Below are positions 7,390 through 14,175 of a stretch of 23,246 bases of DNA, piece after piece (positions within the stretch are counted from its first letter, which is position 1; each line of letters starts with the position of its first letter). Under the pieces are notes generated by a model, which worked only from the letters and a program-made list of their open reading frames with translations, was not told the DNA's origin and did not search any database. Origin of the DNA: Bacillota bacterium (GTDB lineage Bacteria > Bacillota > Clostridia > Christensenellales > SZUA-584); the NCBI GenBank assembly GCA_023396555.1, contig JAEWWC010000206.1:1-23246 (forward strand), in the 5' to 3' direction. A program made the position numbers and the translations under genes.

Positions 7390-7418
7390 ATTATATCACA
7401 CTGTGGCCGCTCAGGCAA
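7390..7418 (-). promoter_or_regulatory. Sigma-A promoter of the mef leader
   Basis: On the minus strand TTGCCT (plus 7413-7418) and a perfect TATAAT (plus 7390-7395) are separated by 17 bp. Transcription would start near 7383, about 35 bases before the leader peptide start codon. Confidence 0.7.
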
Positions 7419-7489
7419 TCATCACATTATTTTACGTCATAAATCATGCCCAGCATACCCGCCATTGAACGGCAGGGTGAAATTCAGCT

Positions 7490-8263
7490 TTACAGCACGA
7501 TCTGGCTGCGGCGGTTCCACAGTGTGTGGTAACCGAAATTGAGCGCGCAGAACACCGCCAGACATACCACCGTGCATATCGCGATCATGATGGATATCTG
7601 ATACAGTATCGCGGTAAGCGGCGGCGTGCCGGAAAGTATCTGCCCCGTCATCATGCCGGGCAGCGAAATGATGCCGAGCCCGAGCATCGAATTCAGCGTG
7701 GGCAGCAGTGCTGTCTCCAGCGCGCTGTTAACGAAAGGATGCAATATGCGTTTTGGCTCCGCCCCGGTGTTCAGGAGCGCGCCGATACGGCTGCGCTGAC
7801 CGTTTATGGATTCCGTGAACGATTTTAAGCCAAGCGACACCCCCGTCATGGCGTTTCCTATGATCATGCCGCTGACAGGAATTGTGTACTGCGGGTTGAA
7901 TATGTCGACGCCGACCACTGCCATGATGAAAAACACCACGATAGCCAATCCCGATCCAGCCAGAGACGCCGCAACGATCAGTTTAAAGCGTTTGTTCAGA
8001 GATTTGTTTTTGGACAGCACCCGGCGGATAGCAAATGCCGTCATCGCCAGCAGATACAGCACCGTAAAAACCGGATGCGGATTACCGAATATGTAGGTGA
8101 GCACCAGCCCGGCCAGTACCAGCTGCACCGTCATGCGGACGCTCGCGACGATCAGAAGCTTTGTCTGGCTGATCCGGCTCTTTTTCATTACCGCCAGCAC
8201 CACGAGCAGCAGCAGGTATATCAGTCCGAACTGCCAGAGGTTCATCTGCACCACATCAGTCAT
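7490..8263 (-). CDS. fetB: FetB-type metal-export ABC permease (UPF0014)
   Basis: The 257-residue integral membrane protein has about seven hydrophobic segments and the hallmarks of the FetB/YbbM family: an N-terminal SVRMTVQLVLAG, the central PVSGMIIGNAMTGVSLGL, and the C-terminal ISLPGMMTGQILSGTPP loop. In E. coli FetAB exports iron and protects against peroxide stress. Its start overlaps the end of the ATPase gene by eight bases (ATGACTGA), so the two are translationally coupled. Length is normal for the family. A six-bp hairpin without a clear T run lies just after the stop (7458-7476). Confidence 0.9.
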   Translation of the reverse strand: MTDVVQMNLWQFGLIYLLLLVVLAVMKKSRISQTKLLIVASVRMTVQLVLAGLVLTYIFGNPHPVFTVLYLLAMTAFAIRRVLSKNKSLNKRFKLIVAASLAGSGLAIVVFFIMAVVGVDIFNPQYTIPVSGMIIGNAMTGVSLGLKSFTESINGQRSRIGALLNTGAEPKRILHPFVNSALETALLPTLNSMLGLGIISLPGMMTGQILSGTPPLTAILYQISIMIAICTVVCLAVFCALNFGYHTLWNRRSQIVL

Positions 8264-8891
8264 TGTACACCCTCGCTTTCAGCTCAATCACGCGGTCGGC
8301 AAAGCGACCGGCGAGAGCGGCGTCGTGCGTGACCACCACCAATGTCATGCCTTTGTCCTTGCAAAAGGCGCAAAGCGTGTCCATCAGCGCCGCCGCATTC
8401 TGAGCGTCCAGAGCGGACGTCGGCTCATCCAGCATCAGCACCTTGGGCATGAAGGACATAAAGATGGCCAGATAGACACGCTGACGCTCCCCGCTTGAAA
8501 GCCGCGTACAGTCCGCCTCAAAAGGGAAATCGGCTCGGCACAGTGACAGAAAAGCGCGCATCGTGTCCTCATCCGGCGCTGGCAAGTGCCGATATGCGTA
8601 AAACTCGTGGAAATTATCCGTAATGGTACTGTCAAAAAGGTATACCGGCTGTCCGGCCAGAAGCACCTCCCGCCGCAAAGCGATGGCATCCATCACCGCG
8701 ATGTCCCTGCCGTTGTATCGGATGACACCCTCATCGGGGCTCACCGTGGCGTTAAACATACTGAGCAGCGTGCTCTTGCCGCAGCCGCTTTCGCCGCGGA
8801 TGAACACAGCCTGCCCCGCTTCAATGGCGATGTCCGGATAGCTTATGATGTTTTTGAACACCACATCCTCGGCGCTGAGAATGACCGGCAT
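8256..8891 (-). CDS. fetA: FetA-type metal-export ABC ATPase
   Basis: The 211-residue ABC ATPase has Walker A GESGCGKST (residues 33-41), a Q-loop glutamine at 81, signature LSSGERQR (131-138), Walker B VLMLDEP (151-157) and the switch histidine in VVTHD (189). It pairs with the overlapping fetB permease. The start at 8891 is preferred over the longer frame from 8990 because AAGGGGG lies six bases upstream, and because the longer frame would run through the operator and into the divergent padR start. The gene is divergent from padR, with two inverted repeats between them, so PadR control is likely (inference). Confidence 0.9.
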   Translation of the reverse strand: MPVILSAEDVVFKNIISYPDIAIEAGQAVFIRGESGCGKSTLLSMFNATVSPDEGVIRYNGRDIAVMDAIALRREVLLAGQPVYLFDSTITDNFHEFYAYRHLPAPDEDTMRAFLSLCRADFPFEADCTRLSSGERQRVYLAIFMSFMPKVLMLDEPTSALDAQNAAALMDTLCAFCKDKGMTLVVVTHDAALAGRFADRVIELKARVYND

Positions 8892-8902
8892 GCGCATCCC
8901 CC

Positions 8903-8931
8903 TTGCAATTGGCCTAGCATTATGATATAAT
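8903..8931 (+). promoter_or_regulatory. Promoter of the padR gene
   Basis: TTGCAA (8903-8908) and TATAAT (8926-8931) are spaced by 17 bp. The -10 box touches the first operator half-site, so a regulator bound there would block transcription. Confidence 0.65.
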
Positions 8932-8959
8932 ATCGTAATCCGATATCGTACTCCGATAT
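8930..8959. promoter_or_regulatory. Overlapping double operator, probably for PadR
   Basis: Two 17-bp inverted repeats of the form ATATCG-N5-CGATAT, at 8930-8946 and 8943-8959, share the central CGATATCG and are offset by 13 bp. They lie between the divergent fetA and padR genes, overlapping the padR -10 box edge and the fetA upstream region. PadR family repressors bind such dyads, often next to their own gene. Confidence 0.7.
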
Positions 8960-8984
8960 TTATCTTACCACAGGAGAGCCTGTT

Positions 8985-9290
8985 ATGCAAGACGCACTAT
9001 TGAGAAAAATGTTTTTGGGATTCATTCATATCCACATACTGCATCACGCGGGCAGGGAGCCCTTCTATGGCTCATGGATGATCGAGGAGTTGGCGCTCCA
9101 CGGGTATGACATGAGCGCCGGAACACTCTACCCGATACTGCACGGACTGCATAAGGACGGGCTTCTAAGTGTGGAAAAAAGAGTGGATAGCGGACGGGCG
9201 CGCAAATATTATGCGCTGACGCCCGCAGGCGAGGCAGTTCTGCGTGAAGCCCGTCTTAAAGCAGCAGAGCTGATCCGCGAAGTGCTATAA
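8985..9290 (+). CDS. PadR-family transcriptional regulator
   Basis: The 101-residue protein is a short PadR winged helix: an N-terminal helix (LRKMFLGFIHIHILHHA), the recognition region ELALHGYDMSAGTLYPILHG and wing SVEKRVDSGRARKYYALTPA, then one C-terminal helix for dimerisation. The motif GTLYPILHGL is diagnostic. The start follows AGGAG by about eight bases. The double operator directly upstream suggests autoregulation and control of the divergent fetAB metal exporter. The effector is unknown; a metal or a cellular stress signal is a guess from context. Confidence 0.9.
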   Translation: MQDALLRKMFLGFIHIHILHHAGREPFYGSWMIEELALHGYDMSAGTLYPILHGLHKDGLLSVEKRVDSGRARKYYALTPAGEAVLREARLKAAELIREVL

Positions 9291-9351
9291 TTTTTTCAGC
9301 GCTCAGGCAAGGACTGATCCCCTATCATTCAAAATCTTATGGGTCTGATAT

Positions 9352-9662
9352 TTATTTAATACCATAATGCCAGCGGTGCATAGCACCCAGATTGCGCACG
9401 TTATAATACCCCATCTGCGAGAGCAGCCTGGCCGGCGCCCTGCTTCTCGCGCCAGACAGGCAGTACAGAATTATGAACGCATCTTTATCGGGCAGCGCAG
9501 ATGATACTACAGCCGGAAGCCTGTCCAGCGACAGCGCGCCGGGACATGAGCTTCCCGGAATTCCTGCGGCGTCCTCACGTCAACGAGATAAGCGCCATAA
9601 TTTTTCACCAATTTAGCTGCATCTTTTGTCTTAATTCTTCTGGGCCTGACTATTTTATTCAT
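9352..9662 (-). pseudogene. Rhodanese-like gene with a one-base frameshift
   Basis: The frame starts at an ATG five bases after GAGGTG, giving MNKIVRPRRIKTKDAAKLVK and VDVRTPQEFREAHVP, then runs into a TAG after about 15 missense codons. Adding one base in the CCC run after CATGT restores PGALSLDRLPAVV, the active-site loop YCLSGARSRA (CxxGxR) and an ending WHYGIK followed by TAA. The total length of 311 bases is one short of a whole number of codons. So this is a full-length single-domain rhodanese gene broken by a single-base deletion, paralogous to the intact gene at 5477-5800. A sequencing error in the C run is possible. Confidence 0.8.
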
Positions 9663-9810
9663 TGCTTCACCTCAAAGAGTTGCTGATATTTAAAATACGC
9701 CGTTTTTAATTAACATTCGGGAAACACAATTTTCTATTACGTCCCTTTATAATACAGGCGTTTACTCATCTTATCTGAAATCAGCGTTCATCCCGCATTT
9801 TTGGCAGTAT

Positions 9811-9841
9811 AAAAAAACCGCTCCCTAATTTTCGGGAACGG
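9811..9841 (-). terminator. Intrinsic terminator of the small lipoprotein gene
   Basis: On the minus strand CCG-TTCCC pairs with GGGA-GCGG around an AT loop, followed by seven T. It lies 32 bases after the stop of the gene at 9873-10286. Confidence 0.75.
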
Positions 9842-9872
9842 TAGAGTACATCTGATCAGATTCTATCCGATA

Positions 9873-10286
9873 CTATTGTGCAGTAAATTCCACAGTTGCA
9901 TCAGGCTTGTCGCGGTCGTCGATGTAGACCTCCACGCTGTAAGCCCCGGCCTGCGGCACCACGATATTCGAATTGAGCATGGTATCGGACAAACCCTGAT
10001 TGTCAATACTGACGTGGTCCAGTTCTTCGCCTTCGTAATACCAGACAAACGTGATCGTCGTATCATCCGGCGCGTTATGCAGTTCGGCGCTCAGATACGC
10101 CTCCGCACCCACGTCAAATTCCGTCACACTGTCTGTCGGTTGGTTGTTCTCATCGACAGCCGTGGTCATCAGCGCGTTCTTCACATTGGCGGTGGAGAAA
10201 CTGCAGCTGGCTCCCATCATCAGCCATGTCAACAGGAACATCATCAACACTACGGCATATACAGCCGCTCTCTTTAAATTCCTCAT
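9873..10286 (-). CDS. Small secreted or lipid-anchored Ig-like protein
   Basis: The 137-residue product starts MRNLKRAAVY, has a hydrophobic signal segment (about residues 8-25) and then GASC followed by SFSTANV, a lipobox-like site with weak agreement at the -3 position. The mature part alternates Val/Phe/Tyr-rich strands (TTITFVWYYEGEE, AGAYSVEVYIDDRDKPDATV), consistent with a single Ig-like beta-sandwich exposed outside the membrane. The start is set by GGAGGGG seven bases upstream rather than the longer frame to 10355. Function is unknown. It has its own promoter and terminator. Confidence 0.75.
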   Translation of the reverse strand: MRNLKRAAVYAVVLMMFLLTWLMMGASCSFSTANVKNALMTTAVDENNQPTDSVTEFDVGAEAYLSAELHNAPDDTTITFVWYYEGEELDHVSIDNQGLSDTMLNSNIVVPQAGAYSVEVYIDDRDKPDATVEFTAQ

Positions 10287-10333
10287 TGCCTTGCCCCTCC
10301 AAATACAATAAAATAGTGCTTTCTTTATATGTA

Positions 10334-10362
10334 ATTTTATTGCATATGACGTCATTATTCAA
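10334..10362 (-). promoter_or_regulatory. Promoter of the small lipoprotein with a palindrome in the spacer
   Basis: On the minus strand TTGAAT (plus 10357-10362) and TAAAAT (plus 10334-10339) are 17 bp apart. A perfect 10-bp palindrome ATGACGTCAT (10346-10355) lies inside the spacer and could be an operator. Confidence 0.5.
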
Positions 10363-10410
10363 CATTATTTTTAATTATAAATAAAAATTGGTAAGAATAA
10401 TATTTACCCC

Positions 10411-11082
10411 TTATATGCAGACCTCAAGCAGATATGCCAATAATGCCGGCGCGTCCGCAAAATGTCTGTCGGCCTCGATGTCATCCCCCACTGCCAGAAA
10501 CACCGCCGCTTCACCGCGCATAGCCACATCGTTTTCCGCATTGCCTGCCGCAACAACATTTACCTTATTAAAACCGGCCAGGCTTGCCAGTTGACGCAGG
10601 GCGCGGCCTTTGTCCACACCCTCAGGCAGCAGTTCCGCTGCGTCACTGTGAAGAAAGAAAAGGCAGCTTATGTTGTCGCACACGCCAGCGCTTCTCAGGT
10701 GTCCGGCCACGGCCTCCAGCGTCTCTCCCTCAGCCATCACGGTCAGGTTTACCATGTTATGCTGCACGCGCGCCTGCGGAAACAGCTGCACAATCTCGCT
10801 TTGAAGATGATCAAAACACAATGGGCGCTGCACTGTCAGATAGATTTTGCCGCCGATAAAAATGACGCCGCCGTTCTCCGCGATCAGGCACCTGCCCACA
10901 AGTCCGATGCCGCGCGCCAGCCCTTCCAGATACTCCGCCGATTTGCCGGATGCGAACGCGATGACATGACCACGCCGTTCCAGCTCACACAACGCTTCCG
11001 CTACCTTCCGGCTGATCGGTTCGCCATGCGGCGCAAGCGTGCCGTCCACATCAAACACCAGCAGCTTTTTGTCGTTACCCAT
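10411..11082 (-). CDS. HAD-superfamily (Cof-like) phosphatase
   Basis: The 223-residue protein shows the HAD motifs in order: LVFDVDGTL with nucleophile Asp11 and Asp13, the motif II region FASGKS, KGRALRQL with the motif III lysine, and GNAENDVAM with motif IV acids. The cap between motifs II and III and the length fit the HAD-IIB group, which includes archaeal-type phosphoglycolate phosphatases and Cof-like sugar phosphatases. Substrate is not predictable. GGAG lies before the ATG, nine bases after the stop of the acetyltransferase gene, so the two are surely in one transcript. Confidence 0.85.
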   Translation of the reverse strand: MGNDKKLLVFDVDGTLAPHGEPISRKVAEALCELERRGHVIAFASGKSAEYLEGLARGIGLVGRCLIAENGGVIFIGGKIYLTVQRPLCFDHLQSEIVQLFPQARVQHNMVNLTVMAEGETLEAVAGHLRSAGVCDNISCLFFLHSDAAELLPEGVDKGRALRQLASLAGFNKVNVVAAGNAENDVAMRGEAAVFLAVGDDIEADRHFADAPALLAYLLEVCI

Positions 11083-11091
11083 AGTGCTCCT

Positions 11092-11619
11092 TCAATTTAC
11101 TTCTGTCAGTTCCCGCCGCATGATGATGTCCGTCTGCCTGTCGTTTCCCAGATAAAATGCGTGTGAGCCATACCGGCTGAAACCATGTGTTTCATAGAAA
11201 CTGATAGCGCGCGTGTTGTGCTCCCAGACACCCAGCCAGATGCTGTGCTTGCCCATTACCCGCGCAGACTCCACGCCCTGTTCAATCATATATCCTCCCA
11301 GCCCCTGTCCCTGATATGCCGCGGCGACATAGATGCGTTCTATCTCCAGCGCGCTTTTCCCCATATTCTCCGTCTGTGCGTCATCCGAATTGAGCTTCAC
11401 GTAGCCCGCCAGTTCGACGTCCGCATATAAGAACCAGAACGACGTGCCCGGCGTTTCCAACTGCCGCCGCAACGCATCTTCTCCGAAGGTCTTTGTACAG
11501 TAAATTTCCATGTTCTCCGGTGTATTCAAATGTCCAAACGCCGTCCTGAAGGTCTCCATCGATAACGTCCTCAGCGCATCTGTGTCACCGGCTCCGCAGC
11601 GCCGCATTAATAACTCCAT
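11092..11619 (-). CDS. paiA: PaiA-like GNAT N-acetyltransferase
   Basis: The 175-residue GNAT protein closely follows Bacillus PaiA, a polyamine (spermidine/spermine) acetyltransferase. Shared landmarks from memory are L-S-ETF at the start, NSDDAQTENMG, LEIERIYV, the acetyl-CoA loop YQGQGLG, and IWLGVWEHNTRAISFYETHG. The start follows GGAGGAAGG. It sits between the reductase-like gene (84-bp gap) and the phosphatase gene (9-bp gap) on the same strand. Polyamine acetylation is inferred from family resemblance; the acceptor is not proven. Confidence 0.82.
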   Translation of the reverse strand: MELLMRRCGAGDTDALRTLSMETFRTAFGHLNTPENMEIYCTKTFGEDALRRQLETPGTSFWFLYADVELAGYVKLNSDDAQTENMGKSALEIERIYVAAAYQGQGLGGYMIEQGVESARVMGKHSIWLGVWEHNTRAISFYETHGFSRYGSHAFYLGNDRQTDIIMRRELTEVN

Positions 11620-11703
11620 AACCCTTCCTCCCGGACAACGATGCCCTCGCCGGGCCGTATCCGTTTTATCCTTTTGAATTCTACTGCAACACCGGCAGCC
11701 TCT

Positions 11704-12618
11704 TCAGTACTCACTCTCCAGCAATATGATCTTACTGTACAGTTCATCGTTGACCGGCGTCGAAACACCGTGTTTTTGCCCCAACCGCTTCACGGTCCCC
11801 GCAAAAAGCTCCACCTCGCTCCTGCGCCGGGCCTCCACGTCCTGTTGCATCGACGGCTTGCCTGCCGGGTTCAGCGTTGCCAGCAGCTTCATCCATCCAT
11901 TGATATCCTCTTCGCCGAGCGCAATGCCTTCCCTATGCGCCAGTTCCATCACCTCGCGCATCGCCGCCAGCATCATATCCCTTAAATGACCCGGCTGCTG
12001 GACGTCCTCATATCCCTTGCCATATACCGCCACCACCTGATTCACGCCGCAATTGAGCATGAATTTGCTCCACTGTCGGCGCGTCATATCGTCCGCCAGT
12101 ATGTGCGGAACGTTTGTCTCCTTGAAAAACGCCGCCACTGCCTGCGCTTTTTCCGACGGCGGGCCGGAAGAAATTTCGCCAAACACCAGCCAGCCCATGT
12201 TGGCATAGCTGACGCTGCGGCCCTCACGCACGGCGTCCATTCCCTGTGCCGTGCACAGAAGCAGCTTATCGCTGCCATATGTCTCCGCCAGCATCTGTTC
12301 GCTGCTTATGCCGTTCAGCAGCGACAGTATCACCGTATGCTCCCCAACCAGATTCTTCATCGCCTCAATCGCGCCTTGAAGCCCCGGCTGTTTGACAGCC
12401 ACCAGAACGATGTCCACCGGCTGCGCTTCTTCGGGCGTCCAGTAACGGAACGAGCACGGCTCCCCGTTGCAGTAAACGCCGCTGCTTTTGTACTGCTCAA
12501 GCCGCTTTTCTTCCGCGACAACGTGCAGCGCCCCGTCCGGCAGAGATTTGCTCAGATGATGTCCGTACATCACGCCGAGCGCCCCCAATCCCACGATGGC
12601 GGCTGTATTGATACGCAT
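11704..12618 (-). CDS. Ketopantoate reductase-family oxidoreductase
   Basis: The 304-residue protein has the N-terminal Rossmann motif VGLGALGVMYG (NADPH binding), the conserved VAVKQ and LLNGISSEQ motifs, and a C-terminal helical domain with QWSKFMLNCGVNQ, which carries the family lysine and Asn. This is the ApbA/PanE family, which reduces 2-dehydropantoate to pantoate, but many clostridial paralogs have other roles, and no other coenzyme A gene is near. The start at 12618 is set by AGGAGGG six bases upstream. It heads a minus-strand cluster with paiA and the phosphatase and has a near-consensus promoter. Confidence 0.85.
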   Translation of the reverse strand: MRINTAAIVGLGALGVMYGHHLSKSLPDGALHVVAEEKRLEQYKSSGVYCNGEPCSFRYWTPEEAQPVDIVLVAVKQPGLQGAIEAMKNLVGEHTVILSLLNGISSEQMLAETYGSDKLLLCTAQGMDAVREGRSVSYANMGWLVFGEISSGPPSEKAQAVAAFFKETNVPHILADDMTRRQWSKFMLNCGVNQVVAVYGKGYEDVQQPGHLRDMMLAAMREVMELAHREGIALGEEDINGWMKLLATLNPAGKPSMQQDVEARRRSEVELFAGTVKRLGQKHGVSTPVNDELYSKIILLESEY

Positions 12619-12648
12619 GCTTTTCCCTCCTGCTGTTATCATCCGTTC

Positions 12649-12677
12649 ATTCTATCACCGCCGTCGGCGCGTTTCAA
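12649..12677 (-). promoter_or_regulatory. Promoter of the ketopantoate-reductase-like cluster
   Basis: On the minus strand TTGAAA (plus 12672-12677) and TAGAAT (plus 12649-12654) have a 17-bp spacer, each one mismatch from consensus. It is back to back with the glycosylase promoter. Confidence 0.7.
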
Positions 12678-12684
12678 CTGTGGC

Positions 12685-12714
12685 TTGCGCAGGCATGGCC
12701 AGATGAGGTATAAT
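12685..12714 (+). promoter_or_regulatory. Promoter of the DNA glycosylase gene
   Basis: A perfect TATAAT (12709-12714) with TTGCGC (12685-12690) at 18-bp spacing, 27 bases before the coding start. Confidence 0.55.
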
Positions 12715-12740
12715 CTGTCATATCTATTTGAAGCCGGAAG

Positions 12741-13394
12741 TTGAGACAATTGACAGCAAAATATGATATGAGCTCATCCGAAATAGTACATCTGTGCGCC
12801 GCTGATCCACGGCTTGCAACGGTGATCAAAACCCTGGGGCCGATTCGTTGCGAGCCGGTGCGTGACCATTTTGCTTTCGTTGCCCAGACCATCGTCGGGC
12901 AGATGCTGTCCGCGCGTGTGGCAGACGTGATCGCGGCGCGGCTGGACAGCCTCTGTGGCGGTTCCGTGACTCCCGGGGCGATACTGTCGCTGGACATTGA
13001 GGCGCTGACCGGCGTCGGGCTCTCCCGCGCCAAAGCCACCGCCGTCCGCATGCTGGCCGAAACGGTCACGCAGGACCCCGATTTCTTTGACCGGTTGGAA
13101 ATGCTCACGGATGATGCGGTGCAAAATGAGCTGACGCGTCTGCGCGGCATCGGAAACTGGACGGCCAAGATGTATCTGCTGTTTGTGCTGCAGCGGCCCA
13201 ATGTGCTGCCGTTCGAAGACGGCGCATTGCAGCAGGCATTTCGCTGGCTGTACGATACGGATGACGCCGGACGGGCAGCCATCGAGGCACAGGCCTATTC
13301 TTGGAGGCCTTATGCATCGCTTGCGTCGCGCTACCTTTACCGTGCGCTGGACGGCGGCCTGCTGTCACAACCTTTCGATCAATTCCCGGAGTGA
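12741..13394 (+). CDS. AlkA-like HhH-GPD DNA glycosylase
   Basis: The product of up to 217 residues is an HhH-GPD base-excision glycosylase of the 3-methyladenine (AlkA) group. It shows IVGQMLSARVADVIAARL, the helix-hairpin-helix LRGIGNWTAKMYLLFVL, a catalytic-Asp region LPFEDGALQQAF in which the second acid matches the family Asp, and the C-terminal SWRPYASLASRYLYRAL. It lacks the extra N-terminal Ada-type domain. The start is uncertain: TTG 12741 or TTG 12750 after GGAAG, or ATG 12768, giving 208-217 residues. Its role is removal of alkylated purines. Confidence 0.88.
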   Translation: MRQLTAKYDMSSSEIVHLCAADPRLATVIKTLGPIRCEPVRDHFAFVAQTIVGQMLSARVADVIAARLDSLCGGSVTPGAILSLDIEALTGVGLSRAKATAVRMLAETVTQDPDFFDRLEMLTDDAVQNELTRLRGIGNWTAKMYLLFVLQRPNVLPFEDGALQQAFRWLYDTDDAGRAAIEAQAYSWRPYASLASRYLYRALDGGLLSQPFDQFPE

Positions 13395-13446
13395 GCCTAC
13401 CCGGAGACCCTGCGAAATATTCCAGAAAACTTTGCATAAAAATGTG

Positions 13447-13476
13447 TTGTTCGAGTGCTTGGCCCCGGCTTATAAT
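13447..13476 (+). promoter_or_regulatory. Promoter of mgsA
   Basis: TTGTTC (13447-13452) and a perfect TATAAT (13471-13476) with 18-bp spacing lie 44 bases before the mgsA start codon. Confidence 0.55.
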
Positions 13477-13520
13477 GGGCCATATGAATTCATATTTTAC
13501 TGATTAAAGGGGGTTTGCCT

Positions 13521-13955
13521 ATGCAGACGCATACCATCGGCGCGCAGAAGCACATCGCGCTGATCGCGCACGACCATAAGAAGGATGACCTGATCGCGTG
13601 GGCACAAAAGAACGACCATGTACTAAGCCGCCATTTTCTCTGCGGCACTGGCACCACTGCCAAGCTGATCACTGCGGCGACCGGACTGCCGGTCAAAGCA
13701 TATAAAAGCGGCCCGCTGGGCGGAGACCAGCAGATCGGCGCGCAGATAGCTGACGGCACTATCGACCTGCTCATATTCTTCTGGGACCCGCTGGAAGCCC
13801 AGCCGCACGACCCGGACGTGAAGGCGCTGCTGCGCATCGCGGTGGTTTACGACATACCGGTGGCAATGAATCAGGCCAGCGCCGATTTCATGCTCTGTTC
13901 GTCGCTGATGGACAAAGACTACGAGCACTGTCTGCCGGAATACGCAAGAACGTAA
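13521..13955 (+). CDS. mgsA: Methylglyoxal synthase
   Basis: The 144-residue protein converts dihydroxyacetone phosphate to methylglyoxal and phosphate, a bypass that frees phosphate when sugar phosphates pile up. All hallmark motifs are present: IALIAHDHKK, the phosphate-binding GTGTTAKLI, SGPLGGDQQIGAQ with the catalytic Asp69 (Asp71 in E. coli numbering), FFWDPLEAQPHDPDVKALLR with Asp89, His96 and Asp99, and NQASAD. The ATG follows AAAGGGGG by seven bases. It is monocistronic with its own promoter and terminator. Confidence 0.97.
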   Translation: MQTHTIGAQKHIALIAHDHKKDDLIAWAQKNDHVLSRHFLCGTGTTAKLITAATGLPVKAYKSGPLGGDQQIGAQIADGTIDLLIFFWDPLEAQPHDPDVKALLRIAVVYDIPVAMNQASADFMLCSSLMDKDYEHCLPEYART

Positions 13956-14004
13956 ATCAAGTCCTTCAAGCAGTTTTTCTTTGGTTAAACGCTCCGTCCA
14001 TGCC

Positions 14005-14032
14005 GTGTCCGGATTTCAGGGCACAGCTTTTT
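14005..14032 (+). terminator. Probable intrinsic terminator of mgsA
   Basis: GTGTCC (14005-14010) pairs with GGGCAC (14019-14024), with one G-U pair and an eight-base loop, followed after three bases by TTTTT. Confidence 0.5.
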
Positions 14033-14107
14033 ATTCGCTCTTCTGTGTATACTGTCCATGGTATGATATAATAATATCTGGAACACAATGGAGAGGGATC
14101 GTCTATG

Positions 14108-14138
14108 AGCCGCCCCTTTCACCAGTGAGGAGACGGCT
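14108..14138 (+). other. Hairpin in the 5' leader of the molybdoenzyme gene
   Basis: AGCCG (14108-14112) pairs with CGGCT (14134-14138), and inside it TCAC-CA-GTGA forms a second stem. It lies between a TATAAT at 14067-14072 (no good -35) and the start codon at 14176. It may be a regulatory leader, but it does not match any riboswitch consensus I can recall. Confidence 0.35.
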
Positions 14139-14175
14139 GTACTTTGAGTCCAGCCCATTAACGGAGGATAACCGC

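Noticed and set aside
11986..12744. 252-residue plus-strand frame
   Set aside because: It is antisense to the ketopantoate-reductase-like gene, rich in His and Arg, with no start signals.
14090..14175. Possible Moco or other riboswitch before the molybdoenzyme gene
   Set aside because: The hairpin is small and no known riboswitch consensus can be matched. It is kept only as an unassigned structure.
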